DNA of 44,074 nucleotides from PVC group bacterium (GCA_003551625.1 PUNC01000220.1:1-44074); one strand, 5' to 3'. Counted from the stretch's first letter, positions 17,485 to 27,105 are shown. The notes: generated by a model not told the origin, from the letters alone. Program-made: numbers and translations.

Positions 17485-18966
17485 ATGGCTCAATCACGCG
17501 CATATAAGGCCGGCATTCTCGGATCGAGCAAGGTACTCATCCGCGTTTCCGGCATTCTCACGGCGGCGGTGCTGGCCCGGCTGCTGACCAAGGTGGATTA
17601 CGCGGCTTTTCGCCAGACGATTCTCGCCTTTCATTTCGTAGAACCGCTGTTGATACTCGGTCTTTCCCAGGCCTTGATTTACTTTATCCCCCGCGACCGC
17701 GATCACAGCCGGTCCATACTTACCGGAAACCTCCTGATGCTGTTCGGGATGGGTTGTGTCTTCGCGGCCGCTATGTGGCTGGGCGGCAACGAGCTCCTCG
17801 CTTCGCAGTTCAACAACCCGGCCCTGAAAAGACTTCTTCTTATTTACAGCCCGTATGGGATGCTGGCGTTGCCCCTGAGCACCATCGCCTCCTGCCTACT
17901 CGCCTGCGATCGGGTGAGGAGTCTTGCCGTATTCGAGGTGGTCAATCGCGCGGTCGGGGTGGTTCTGGTAATAGTATTCGTGCTGATCTGGAGGACTCCC
18001 ACCGCCGCCGTAGCCGGTATTCTGGCCGGGATGGCGATTATGTTTTTTCCGGGATTGAAGTTGATGTACCGGTCCGTCGCTTCCGGCGACTGGCTGCCCT
18101 CCCGGGAAAATATGAAAGAACAGTTGAAGTTCGGAGTTCCCCTCGGGCTTTCCGCCCTTATCGGAATAATCTCCATCAATCTCGATAAATTCCTGGTTTC
18201 TTCCTTTTTTGCTCCGGAACAGTTCGCCGTTTATGTCAACGGGGCGATGGAGGTTCCGCTGGTCGGGATTATAACCGGTTCGGTGGTGGCTGTTCTGATC
18301 CCGGAATTCGCCGGAGGTTACAAGGACAAGAGTTACTCCGAAATAATCGCTCTCTGGCAGCGGGCGATGGTTAAATGCGGCTTGATCCTTTTTCCCATCA
18401 TGGCATTCCTGATGATTTTCGCTCCGGAGGTTATGACCGTTGTCTTCTCGGCGACTTACCGGGAAAGCGCGCTCCCGTTCCGGGTATATTTGTGCTTGAT
18501 GCCGATCAGGATCACCAATTTCGGCGCGCTGATCATAGCCGCCGGGAAAAGCAGCTATATTCTGTATAAAAGTCTCGGCAGTCTGCTCATCAATCTGGTT
18601 TTAAGCCTGATGTTGATCAGAGTATTGGGCTATATCGGCGCCGCCGTCGGGACCGTGATCACCCTGTATGTATGGAACGTCACCGTGAATCTTTACCTGA
18701 TATCGAGACTGTACCAAAGACGGCCGCTCAGCCTTATTCCCTGGTCGAAATTGGGGACCCTGGCTCTTTTGTCCGCCATACCGGCCTTTCTGGTATGGCT
18801 CCTGGGTCGTTTCGGCGATCTTAAATATCCATTGCTGATTATCGCCGTCTTTGCGTTGATATATTTCCCGGTCTATTTGCTGCTTGCGGCCAAGTGGGGC
18901 TACATAACAATCGAGGAATTAAAATCGGCCGCGGCTTCGATCGGGAGGAAGATCGTCGGCAAATAA
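17485..18966 (+). CDS. Polysaccharide flippase (Wzx/MATE-like)
   Basis: Multi-pass hydrophobic protein, AVLARLLTKVDYAAFRQT N-terminal pattern, glycan locus context. Confidence 0.85.
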   Translation: MAQSRAYKAGILGSSKVLIRVSGILTAAVLARLLTKVDYAAFRQTILAFHFVEPLLILGLSQALIYFIPRDRDHSRSILTGNLLMLFGMGCVFAAAMWLGGNELLASQFNNPALKRLLLIYSPYGMLALPLSTIASCLLACDRVRSLAVFEVVNRAVGVVLVIVFVLIWRTPTAAVAGILAGMAIMFFPGLKLMYRSVASGDWLPSRENMKEQLKFGVPLGLSALIGIISINLDKFLVSSFFAPEQFAVYVNGAMEVPLVGIITGSVVAVLIPEFAGGYKDKSYSEIIALWQRAMVKCGLILFPIMAFLMIFAPEVMTVVFSATYRESALPFRVYLCLMPIRITNFGALIIAAGKSSYILYKSLGSLLINLVLSLMLIRVLGYIGAAVGTVITLYVWNVTVNLYLISRLYQRRPLSLIPWSKLGTLALLSAIPAFLVWLLGRFGDLKYPLLIIAVFALIYFPVYLLLAAKWGYITIEELKSAAASIGRKIVGK

Positions 18967-18973
18967 CGAAACC

Positions 18974-20278
18974 ATGAAAGCTTTTCGCACAGTTAACGAT
19001 GTGTGGAAGGCCGGGCTCTGTATGGGCTGCGGCGTCTGCCGGGTCGGCTGCCCGAAGGACGCGGTCCGGATAACCAGAGATTCCAGCCGGGGACTGTTCC
19101 GGCCGGAGGTGGACGCTTGTTTATGCGTCGGCTGCCGGCGTTGCCTTAAGATCTGCCCCGGGATAGGATTCGATTACGCGAAATACGACCCCGTCTCCTC
19201 CGTTAACGAAGATCATCCGGGGGGCGAAGCGCTGACGTCGGACTGTTATCTCGGACACGCCGTTGACGAGAGTATCCGATATTCATCTTCGTCCGGGGGA
19301 GTGGTTACGGCCGTATTGCTTGATGCGTTGGAGATGAAATTGATTTCCGGGGCGGTGGTGACCAAATTTTCCGATGAAGATCCGTTGCTTACGGTACCGC
19401 GTATCGCCACCAATCGGGAAGAGATCATCGCCGCCGCGGGTTCGAAGTATTGCCCGGTTCAAATAGGCGACGCCCTGCAGGAGCTGAAGCACAGAGACGG
19501 TCGTTTCGCGGTCGTGGGGCTGCCCTGCCATATTCACGGAATACGAAAACTGCAGGAAAACGATGGGTTCTGGAAAGAAAAGATCGCCTACTGTCTGGGG
19601 TTGTATTGTTTGAATAATAATTCTTTCAACGGAACCTCATATTTCCTTCGGGCGAAGGGGATCAATATCCGCGATGTCAAAAACATCAGGTATCGCGGCG
19701 AGGGATGGCCGGGGAAGATAACGATTAATTTACAAGACGGCGGGAAGGCGTCTTTCAACCGGCCGGCTAACGAACCTTCGTTGTCCGAAAGACGATTGCT
19801 GAAGTCGGCCTTTCATTATGATTTTATGATTCCGCGCTGCCTGACCTGCCCGGATCTGACAAGCGAGGCCGCCGATGTCGCTTTTGCCGACCCGTGGCAT
19901 CTCGGAAATCTATTGAAGAAAGAAAAGAAGGGGAAGACCCTGATCCGGGTCCGCGGTTTGAACGGCAAGAAGCTCATTGAAGATATTCGCTCGCGGGGCA
20001 AAAGCGTATCCCTGGAACGATGCCCTCCGCCGGACAAATACGAATCAAAAGTCGAATTCGCCTCGGGCGTATGGAGCCGCATATTAATCAGGAAAAAACT
20101 GGGTTTGGCGTATCCCCGCTTCCCCGGTAAAGTGCCCTGTTATTCCCGAAGAGCAATGGCGATGAATCTTTTCTATGTCGGATCTTACTTGAGCCGTTTC
20201 CGCCGGTTATGGCCGCTGCTGCCGGCGGCAAGCCGTTTCCGGGCCGCTATATACCGGATTCTGGACGCCGTTTCTTAA
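18974..20278 (+). CDS. Coenzyme F420 hydrogenase/dehydrogenase beta-subunit-like Fe-S protein
   Basis: Two 4Fe-4S motifs CMGCGVCRVGCPKDA and CVGCRRCLKICPG; SSSSGGVVTAVLLDALE; VGLPCHIHGIRKLQ. Confidence 0.85.
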   Translation: MKAFRTVNDVWKAGLCMGCGVCRVGCPKDAVRITRDSSRGLFRPEVDACLCVGCRRCLKICPGIGFDYAKYDPVSSVNEDHPGGEALTSDCYLGHAVDESIRYSSSSGGVVTAVLLDALEMKLISGAVVTKFSDEDPLLTVPRIATNREEIIAAAGSKYCPVQIGDALQELKHRDGRFAVVGLPCHIHGIRKLQENDGFWKEKIAYCLGLYCLNNNSFNGTSYFLRAKGINIRDVKNIRYRGEGWPGKITINLQDGGKASFNRPANEPSLSERRLLKSAFHYDFMIPRCLTCPDLTSEAADVAFADPWHLGNLLKKEKKGKTLIRVRGLNGKKLIEDIRSRGKSVSLERCPPPDKYESKVEFASGVWSRILIRKKLGLAYPRFPGKVPCYSRRAMAMNLFYVGSYLSRFRRLWPLLPAASRFRAAIYRILDAVS

Positions 20279-20292
20279 CAGGGCCTTGGAAT

Positions 20293-21552
20293 ATGACCAA
20301 GTTCGCTTTACTCGGAGACCGGATCAGCGGGAATCTTGGGGTTCCTTCCATCCTGGAGGGGCTGAAAGAGGTGCTGGGAAGGAAGTTCCCCGGAAATAAA
20401 TGCGTGGTATTCGTGCCCTGGTCCAGCTATCGGGATGACCTGGACCGGGCGGAGTCCCTGGGGGTGGAGCTGTCTCCGTTGGGGAACTATTGGTATCTGC
20501 TGGTAATCGGCGCCCTCAGGCGCCTTTTCGGGTTCCCGGCCGGTCCGAAAAAATATCTTCGGATCGTGGATAAACTGCGGTCTTGCGATCTTGCCATAGA
20601 CTTCAACGGGATTATTTTCGAAGAAAGCCTGGGCCGCCAATCCTTCCGCAAATGCCTGTATCGCGGGTTGAGATTTCCCCTCTGCCGGGTGTTGGGGGTC
20701 AAGGTCGTCAAATATACCGCCGACATCGGTCCCTTCAGGTCCCGCTGGAACAAGTTCTTCGGCAGGTTCTATATGTCCGGCTGCATGGACTTGATTTTCG
20801 CCCGTTCGGAGGTATCGAAACGAAACGCTCGCGAGCTGGGCGTGAAAACTCCGATAAGGGTCTTGCCGGACACGGCTTTCGTGATGCGGTATGACGTGGA
20901 TTCGCCGCCGGCTCTCCGCGCCGTATCCGGTTTGCGGCGGCCGGTTATCGGGGTGTCGGTGAGTTTTCAAATTCACAAAAGACTGGGGGATCGTTACCCC
21001 AGGGAGATGGCTTCATTCGTCGATGAAATATGCGGGACCCTCGGGGTTTCGGTGATTCTTATCCCCAACGATACTTTCTCCCGGCCGGTTAACGACGAAC
21101 AGGTGGGGCGGATGATTATGGAATCGACGACTTCGCGTCGATGCGTGCTTATGAAGAACGACGGTTTTTCGGCGGGCGACGTTAAAAGCGTGATCGCGAA
21201 TTGCGACGCCCTGTTGGCGTCTCGATACCATAGCGTCATCGCCGGTCTTTCAACGGCGGTTCCGACGCTTGTCCTGGGCTGGCATCATAAATATATGGAA
21301 GTATTGAAGATGTTCGGAATGGAAGAATGGCAGCTCGGCGTGGAAGAGTTCGCGCCGGAATTATTGCGGAAAAAATTTGGAAAGCTGTGGATGGAAAGAG
21401 AGCGGTTGCGCGGAAATATCCAATCGCGCCTGCCGGATATATTCCGGGCCGTCTATTCGGGGGGAGATATCATCGCCGCTTTGCTGCGGGACGGCCGCCT
21501 CCGGGAAAGTGATTGCGCCGGCGGTCTTTCCGGTCGCGGCCCGGAAGACTGA
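20293..21552 (+). CDS. Polysaccharide pyruvyl transferase family protein
   Basis: LLGDRISGNLGVPSILEGL N-terminus and SRYHSVIAGLSTAVPTLVLGWHHKYMEVL C-terminal motif. Confidence 0.8.
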   Translation: MTKFALLGDRISGNLGVPSILEGLKEVLGRKFPGNKCVVFVPWSSYRDDLDRAESLGVELSPLGNYWYLLVIGALRRLFGFPAGPKKYLRIVDKLRSCDLAIDFNGIIFEESLGRQSFRKCLYRGLRFPLCRVLGVKVVKYTADIGPFRSRWNKFFGRFYMSGCMDLIFARSEVSKRNARELGVKTPIRVLPDTAFVMRYDVDSPPALRAVSGLRRPVIGVSVSFQIHKRLGDRYPREMASFVDEICGTLGVSVILIPNDTFSRPVNDEQVGRMIMESTTSRRCVLMKNDGFSAGDVKSVIANCDALLASRYHSVIAGLSTAVPTLVLGWHHKYMEVLKMFGMEEWQLGVEEFAPELLRKKFGKLWMERERLRGNIQSRLPDIFRAVYSGGDIIAALLRDGRLRESDCAGGLSGRGPED

Positions 21553-21562
21553 AAGGACACCA

Positions 21563-22768
21563 ATGGGCATCTCCGCTTCGGACAATTCAATACCCGGTTC
21601 CCGCCGCCCCGATCGGACCGCGGATGACCAGTCGCCGCGAGGCCGGAGGGTGTGTATGTTTCTAAACTCCGGCCTGTCCGGGGACCAGCGGGTATTCAAG
21701 GAAGCGCGGACCCTGGCCGACGCCGGCTATGAGGTGACCATTATTTGCAACCAGGAACCGTCCGCGGCCACCGCGGCCTGGGAGGGGATCGGGATAGTCA
21801 GTATTCCGCGCCGCCCGGCTCTGTTTTCCCCGGGGAGGTTTACTCTCGAATGGATCAGGACGGCCTTACGGTTGAAGCCCGACGTAATTCACGCTCACGA
21901 TCTGAATACGCTGGGAAGGGCCTGGCTGACGGCGCGCTTGACCGGTTCGAAACTGATATACGATTCGCACGATTACTATCCGCGGACCCAGTTTGTTCTC
22001 CGGATGCCTCGCTGGCGGCAATGGTATTATCAGCGCAAAGAGGGTTTCTTGAACCGGCGCTGCGATCTGGTGATCCACGTGGTTCCCGATTTATGCCGGA
22101 TGGCCGCGGATGAGTTCCGGATCCCGGCGCCGGCGCTGATAACCAACTTTCCCATGGGGGAGGCTCCTCGCCGTTCGCGGGTCCTGCACGAAATGTTCGG
22201 CTTGTCTCCCGGGACCAGAATCGTGATTTATGAAGGCGTGGTCGCGCTGGAACGGGGCCTGGAGAACCTGGTTCTCTCCGCGCGGTTTTTAAGATCGGAT
22301 GTCGCGATTGTCATCCTGGGAAGAGGGTATTTGAAAGAACGCCTGAAAAAGCTGGCCGCCGAGATCCGGGTCGCCGACCGGGTAAAGTTTGTTGAGAAGA
22401 TCGAATTGGAAAACTTTCCGAAGTATTGCGCCGCTTCCGATGTCGGGATCGCGATTTATGAAAACGAAGGGCTTACCTGGGAATGTGGGTGGTCCACAAA
22501 AACTTTCGACTATATGCGGGCCGGAATTCCCACCCTGATCAGCGGCAGCCGGGCCTCGGAGAGAATGGTTGTCGAGAACGACGCCGGGATTGTCGTTAAG
22601 GATATCTCGCCGGAAAGCATCGCCCGCCATATCGAGGAACTCCTGGACGACCGGAAGCGATATCGGAGATTTCAGAAGAACGCGGTGCGGGCCTGGAGGG
22701 AGAATTTCAACTGGGAGACGGAAGGGAAGAAGCTGCTGGCTCTTTACGAAAGTTTATTAGCGGATTAA
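21563..22768 (+). CDS. Glycosyltransferase, GT4-like
   Basis: GDQRVFKEARTLADAGYEVTIICN, VIHAHDLNTLGRAWL, ALERGLENLVLSARFL; ATG 21563 preferred to the upstream ORF opening. Confidence 0.85.
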   Translation: MGISASDNSIPGSRRPDRTADDQSPRGRRVCMFLNSGLSGDQRVFKEARTLADAGYEVTIICNQEPSAATAAWEGIGIVSIPRRPALFSPGRFTLEWIRTALRLKPDVIHAHDLNTLGRAWLTARLTGSKLIYDSHDYYPRTQFVLRMPRWRQWYYQRKEGFLNRRCDLVIHVVPDLCRMAADEFRIPAPALITNFPMGEAPRRSRVLHEMFGLSPGTRIVIYEGVVALERGLENLVLSARFLRSDVAIVILGRGYLKERLKKLAAEIRVADRVKFVEKIELENFPKYCAASDVGIAIYENEGLTWECGWSTKTFDYMRAGIPTLISGSRASERMVVENDAGIVVKDISPESIARHIEELLDDRKRYRRFQKNAVRAWRENFNWETEGKKLLALYESLLAD

Positions 22769-22846
22769 GGCGGCTTTGGACCCGTAGCGCAGGGCTTTTG
22801 TAGTTGGTGGAGCAGCTCTAAAGAGCCGTACTGCGGATAATATTTT

Positions 22847-23938
22847 ATGAGACTTGACGCCATATCAGAGAGTCGTTTGGGCAAGATCGTCGGCCGCCTG
22901 CCCGCCCACAGTTCCTGGGTGAAGCTTTTGAAAGCGGGCGGTAAATCCGCGATCCTTGCGAGACGGCCGTTCGGCGGCCGTCAGGTGGTTTTTGAAGGCA
23001 TCGGGGACGCGGTCGTCGGCAAATTTTATTCACCCGGTCCCGGAAGAGACGAAGTCCTGATTGAAACTATATTTTCGGCGGTCAGCCCGGGAACGGAGAA
23101 GGGATACTACCTGGATCTTCCGAATTTTCATCAGCCCCGTCCTTACGTTCCGGGTTACAGCGGTTGCGGCCGGGTAAAGGCCGCGGGGAGGAACAGCGTT
23201 TTTCAGAAAGGCGACCTGGTGGCGGGAGGGCTGAAGCATTCCAGCCGACAACTCGCCGCGGCGGATTCATTGGCGCGGGTGCCGCCGGGAGTGGAAATCG
23301 GGGGGGCGGCTTTTGTCAGTCTGGGGGTCATCGCTTTTACCGGTGTTCGGAGGGCCGTTATCGCCGGCGGGGAGAGAGTCGGGGTGTTGGGGCAGGGGAT
23401 TCTCGGCCAGATGATCAACCGGATGGCGAGATTGGAAGGAGCTGGCCGGGTCTCCGCCCTGGCGCTCGGCGATTCCAAGAAGGAGATGGCGGAGGAAAGC
23501 GGGGTGGATGAGTTTATCGCCCTGAGGGATTATGGGCGACCCCTCTCCTCCCTGGGTTATGACGTGGTGATCGACAGTACCGGCAGCTTGAAGGGATTCG
23601 AATCGGCCCTGGAGATGGTCCGTCCCGGCGGCAGAGTGGTGATGCTGGGCAGCATAGCGGGATACGTCGAGGAGAGCGATTGGGCCCGGGTGGCGCTGGA
23701 GAAGGGTTTGGAAATAAGAGGCGCCCACGTCCGGAACCTGCGAGCAGAAGGGTTGACGTATCGGGAAGAGGCCGTCCGTTTCCTGGGGCTTTTGGCGGAG
23801 AAAAAATTGAAAATCAACCATTTGATCACCGACATCTACCGGCCGGCGCAAGCGCCGGAGATTTACCGGCGGCTGGCGGCCGGGGATCGGAATTTAGTCG
23901 GAACTCTCATAGATTGGCGGCCGGGCGGGGATTCGTAG
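22847..23938 (+). CDS. MDR-family (zinc-type alcohol dehydrogenase-like) oxidoreductase
   Basis: VSPGTEKG, RPYVPGYSGCGRVKAAG, VGVLGQGILGQMINRMARL, GYDVVIDSTGSLKGFESALEMVRPGGRVVMLGS. Confidence 0.85.
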   Translation: MRLDAISESRLGKIVGRLPAHSSWVKLLKAGGKSAILARRPFGGRQVVFEGIGDAVVGKFYSPGPGRDEVLIETIFSAVSPGTEKGYYLDLPNFHQPRPYVPGYSGCGRVKAAGRNSVFQKGDLVAGGLKHSSRQLAAADSLARVPPGVEIGGAAFVSLGVIAFTGVRRAVIAGGERVGVLGQGILGQMINRMARLEGAGRVSALALGDSKKEMAEESGVDEFIALRDYGRPLSSLGYDVVIDSTGSLKGFESALEMVRPGGRVVMLGSIAGYVEESDWARVALEKGLEIRGAHVRNLRAEGLTYREEAVRFLGLLAEKKLKINHLITDIYRPAQAPEIYRRLAAGDRNLVGTLIDWRPGGDS

Positions 23939-24016
23939 CGCAGGGCTTCAGCCCCGCCGTTGGAGGGGCGGCCCTGAAGGGCTGGCTACGAATGCTTGGC
24001 AGGGATAATTCCCTGC
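23934..24016. repeat. Imperfect-hairpin REP-like sequence between the oxidoreductases
   Basis: CGTAGCGCAGGGCTTCAGCCC...GGCCCTGAAGGGCTGGCTACG and GCAGGGA-TAAT-TCCCTGC (23999-24016); CGTAGCGCAGGGCTT also at 22783-22797. Confidence 0.7.
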
Positions 24017-24038
24017 GCTAAGAAGGAATGGAGGGTTG

Positions 24039-25166
24039 ATGAAAAAGAGGCAGCAACTTGGTTTCGCCGTCGTCGGCTGCGGGGCGATCGCTTATTCCAA
24101 CGCCGAGGCGATTCGCCGGGCGGATTCCGCCCGCCTGGCCTACGCGGTGGATATCGACCGTCAAGCGGCCGCCCGCCTGGCGGGAAAGTATTCGGTCCCC
24201 TTCAGCGATCGATTGGAAGAGGCGTTCTCCGCGTCCGGTGTCGACGCCGTAATTATCTGCACGCCGCATTACCTCCACGCGCCCCTCGCGCGCCGGGCGG
24301 CGAAAGCGGGCAAGCACGTGCTCGTGGAAAAACCGATGGGAGCCTCCCTGGAGGACGCCGGGACGATAGTTTCGGCTTGCCGGGAGGCGGGAGTGAGGTT
24401 GGGGGTGTGTTACTGTATGCGTTACGGGGAAAAGATCGAGTTCGCGAAAAAATTTATCGACGAGGGCGGCCTGGGGGATGTTATCGGATTCGAGATCACG
24501 ATGCTCCGCGATCGCTCGGAAAACTACCTGAAGCGGGATACCTGGCAGGAGGGAAATGCCGATTGGCACTGCGTTCGCGCCAAGAGCGGGGGCGGGATCT
24601 TCATCGACAATATATCGCATTATATCGATTACCTGTTGTATTTGACCGGTCTGGAAATCGAGGAGGTTTATTGTCAAGCGGGCGCTTTTCTCGTTCCGGC
24701 CGATGTCGAAGATAATCTCTGGGCGATATTGCGAACCGCCGCCGGCGCCGCCGGGACGATTACCGTGGGAAGCACGGTAAGGGGCGGCGGCCGCGAACAG
24801 GACGGCGAAATCGCAAATTCGATTCAGCGGTTATGGGGGGGCGAGGGGCAGGCGATATTGCTTCCGGAGTTGAAGGTCTTTTCCCGGAAAAGGATCGGAG
24901 GGCTGGCTCCGAACCGCTGGCACAGGATCAAGCCGGAAAAAATTTACAACCGCGGCGGCGCGGGGGTGAAAGAGCGCGCCCGGCTCATCCGGGATTTCTC
25001 CGCGGCGGTTCTGGAGGGCCGGGAACCGGAAGTCGCCGGAGAGGCCGGCCTGCGGGTTATGGCGGTGATAGACGCCGCCTACCGTTCGGCCCGTTCGGGG
25101 GAAGTCGCCGCGGTGGGGAAGAACTATTTTCGCCGGGCACAACCGCGGCCGGACACAGAGGATTGA
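24039..25166 (+). CDS. Gfo/Idh/MocA family oxidoreductase
   Basis: FAVVGCGAIAYSNAEAIRRAD; ICTPHYLHAPLARRAAKAGKHVLVEKPMG; GGIFIDNISHYIDYLLYLTG. Confidence 0.93.
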   Translation: MKKRQQLGFAVVGCGAIAYSNAEAIRRADSARLAYAVDIDRQAAARLAGKYSVPFSDRLEEAFSASGVDAVIICTPHYLHAPLARRAAKAGKHVLVEKPMGASLEDAGTIVSACREAGVRLGVCYCMRYGEKIEFAKKFIDEGGLGDVIGFEITMLRDRSENYLKRDTWQEGNADWHCVRAKSGGGIFIDNISHYIDYLLYLTGLEIEEVYCQAGAFLVPADVEDNLWAILRTAAGAAGTITVGSTVRGGGREQDGEIANSIQRLWGGEGQAILLPELKVFSRKRIGGLAPNRWHRIKPEKIYNRGGAGVKERARLIRDFSAAVLEGREPEVAGEAGLRVMAVIDAAYRSARSGEVAAVGKNYFRRAQPRPDTED

Positions 25167-25167
25167 G

Positions 25168-25590
25168 ATGATCGGGAAGAGGATAGGCGATCTTGTCGCC
25201 GGGTTGGAAGGGCGGGTGATTATATTTCGGGAGACTGTTCCCGGTCCCGACGGCAGCCTGGAGCGGTTGCTTGCCGCCCGGGATGAACTCTACCTGGCGC
25301 TCGCGGGTCCGGGGGGCGAGGTCGAACGGCTGCCCCGGGAGTTCCGGGAAAGGGTGCTTGACTCCGCTTCGGTCGATTTCACGGATCGGATAAAGACGAT
25401 AACCGGCGGAGCCGGGTTTGAGAACGTACTGGTGGCGGCCGATTCCCCGGAATGCATAAGGCAAGCCCTGGGAATCGCCGGGGTGCTCGGCCGGGTGTAC
25501 CTGTTCTCCCCGCCCCGGGGCAGGGTTTCCGCCGATCTTCACAACACCCTGCTTTACAAGAGCCTGACGGTGAAAGCCGCTCCGGCTTGA
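25168..25590 (+). CDS. Small protein resembling the C-terminal part of an MDR dehydrogenase
   Basis: ITGGAGFENVLVAADSPECIRQALGIAGVLGRVYLFSPPRGRVSADLHNTLLYKSLTV matches the distal MDR Rossmann pattern; no GxGxxG or GroES-like half. Confidence 0.55.
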   Translation: MIGKRIGDLVAGLEGRVIIFRETVPGPDGSLERLLAARDELYLALAGPGGEVERLPREFRERVLDSASVDFTDRIKTITGGAGFENVLVAADSPECIRQALGIAGVLGRVYLFSPPRGRVSADLHNTLLYKSLTVKAAPA

Positions 25591-25641
25591 GGTATTGCGA
25601 CCGGGACCGACTCGTCAAGTGGCTTTGTTTTAATAATTCGA

Positions 25642-27105
25642 ATGAAAGTAACCTTGATCAATCCTCCCTGGTTCTTCTCCGGGAACCTGGATCGCCTGAG
25701 CCAGAATAACGGGCTTGGCTACATAGCCTCCTATCTTCGCGCCCACGCCGAGGTGGAATTGTCGATAATCGACGCCCTGGCGGAAGGAGCCGATCGCCGC
25801 CGGGCTCTTGACGGGGAGAGCGGGATCTTTCAATACGGCTTGGGCTATGAGGAGATCGTTTCCCGGATACCGGCCGGCTCGGATTTCATCGGGATCGCCG
25901 GACCCTTTACCTACCACAAAAAGATAATCGCCGGTTTGCTATCGACGCTCAAGCCCCGTTTCAGGGGATCTAAAGTGGTCCTGGGAGGCGTCTTCCCATC
26001 CACGCTTCCCTTGGAAGCCCTGGATACGGGCGCCGATTATATCGTTATCGGGGAGGGGGAGAGATCCTTTGCCGACCTGGTCCGGGGCGATGACCCCGCC
26101 ACGATCCCGGGGGTCGGTCGCCTCGAAGGGGGAGAGAAGCGGATCAGCGATCGCCGCGCTGCGATTCTGGATATGGACGGCCTTCCGTTCCCGGCCCGGG
26201 ATCTGCTTCCTTTCGACCGTTACCTGGCGGTCTCATCGCGGGGCAAGAGAGGGCGGCGGGCCGTTTCAATACTAACCTCGAGGGGTTGTCCTTTTAATTG
26301 CGGATTCTGTTCAATTCACAAGGTTTACGGCCACCGGTGGAGGGGCCGCAGCCCCGAAAATGTCCTGGCGGAGATCGAAGAGTGTATCCGCCGTTACCAG
26401 ATCGACCACATCGAGTTCGAAGACGATAATCTGACGCTCGATGCCGAACGGGCCGACCGAATCTTTGACGGGATCATCGATATCAACCGGGGAAGAGCAA
26501 ACCGGTTGACCTGGAACACCCCTAACGGCATCAGGATAGATTCCTTAACCGATGAACTGCTGGCCAAGATGAAGAAGGCGGGCTGTGTCAAGCTGTCGCT
26601 GGGACTGGAGCACGGAGACCCGGAAGTTCTCAAGCTGATGAACAAAAAGCTCGATCTTGACCGGGTGGAGCGGGTTGTCCGGGCTTGCGGAAAGCTCGGC
26701 ATCAGGACGTTGCTGTATTATATCGTGGGATATCCGGGGGAGACCGAGGCCCGGTTCCGGCGGGGTTTAGCCTTTGCCCGGAAGCTGAAAAAGTTGGGCG
26801 CGGACAATTTTGCCGTCTATATCGCCAAAGCGTATCCGGGGACCGAGTTGGAGCGGTATTGCCGCCGGAGGGGTTATCTGACCGAAGAAGTAAGCGACGA
26901 GCGCATTATCCGGAATGATTACGGGAACATCGTCACCGAGGATTTTAACCGGGAGGTTGTTCTGCGCCGGCAGCGGGAGATGGACCTGGAGTTAAATCCG
27001 CCCCATCCCCTGGTCAAGATAGTCAAGACCGTCATTCCCCGGGGGATTTACGGCAGAATCAAGGATTCGGCCCTGGCCGCCCGGGTGAAGAAAAAGCGGG
27101 GCTGA
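25642..27105 (+). CDS. Radical SAM protein with B12-binding-like N-terminal domain
   Basis: SRGCPFNCGFC cluster motif; VTLINPPW and VVLGGVFPSTLPLEALDTGADYIVIGEGERSF N-terminal domain. Confidence 0.88.
   Translation: MKVTLINPPWFFSGNLDRLSQNNGLGYIASYLRAHAEVELSIIDALAEGADRRRALDGESGIFQYGLGYEEIVSRIPAGSDFIGIAGPFTYHKKIIAGLLSTLKPRFRGSKVVLGGVFPSTLPLEALDTGADYIVIGEGERSFADLVRGDDPATIPGVGRLEGGEKRISDRRAAILDMDGLPFPARDLLPFDRYLAVSSRGKRGRRAVSILTSRGCPFNCGFCSIHKVYGHRWRGRSPENVLAEIEECIRRYQIDHIEFEDDNLTLDAERADRIFDGIIDINRGRANRLTWNTPNGIRIDSLTDELLAKMKKAGCVKLSLGLEHGDPEVLKLMNKKLDLDRVERVVRACGKLGIRTLLYYIVGYPGETEARFRRGLAFARKLKKLGADNFAVYIAKAYPGTELERYCRRRGYLTEEVSDERIIRNDYGNIVTEDFNREVVLRRQREMDLELNPPHPLVKIVKTVIPRGIYGRIKDSALAARVKKKRG

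Noticed and set aside
18974-20278. Bona fide F420-dependent metabolism in this organism
   Set aside because: FrhB-like domain proteins occur in glycan loci without F420 pathways, and no cofC/cofG/cofH/cofE gene is visible; cannot be decided from this window.
22769-22846. Possible tRNA or small RNA in the spacer after the GT4 gene
   Set aside because: No cloverleaf or TTC-loop pattern; only a REP-like word is present.
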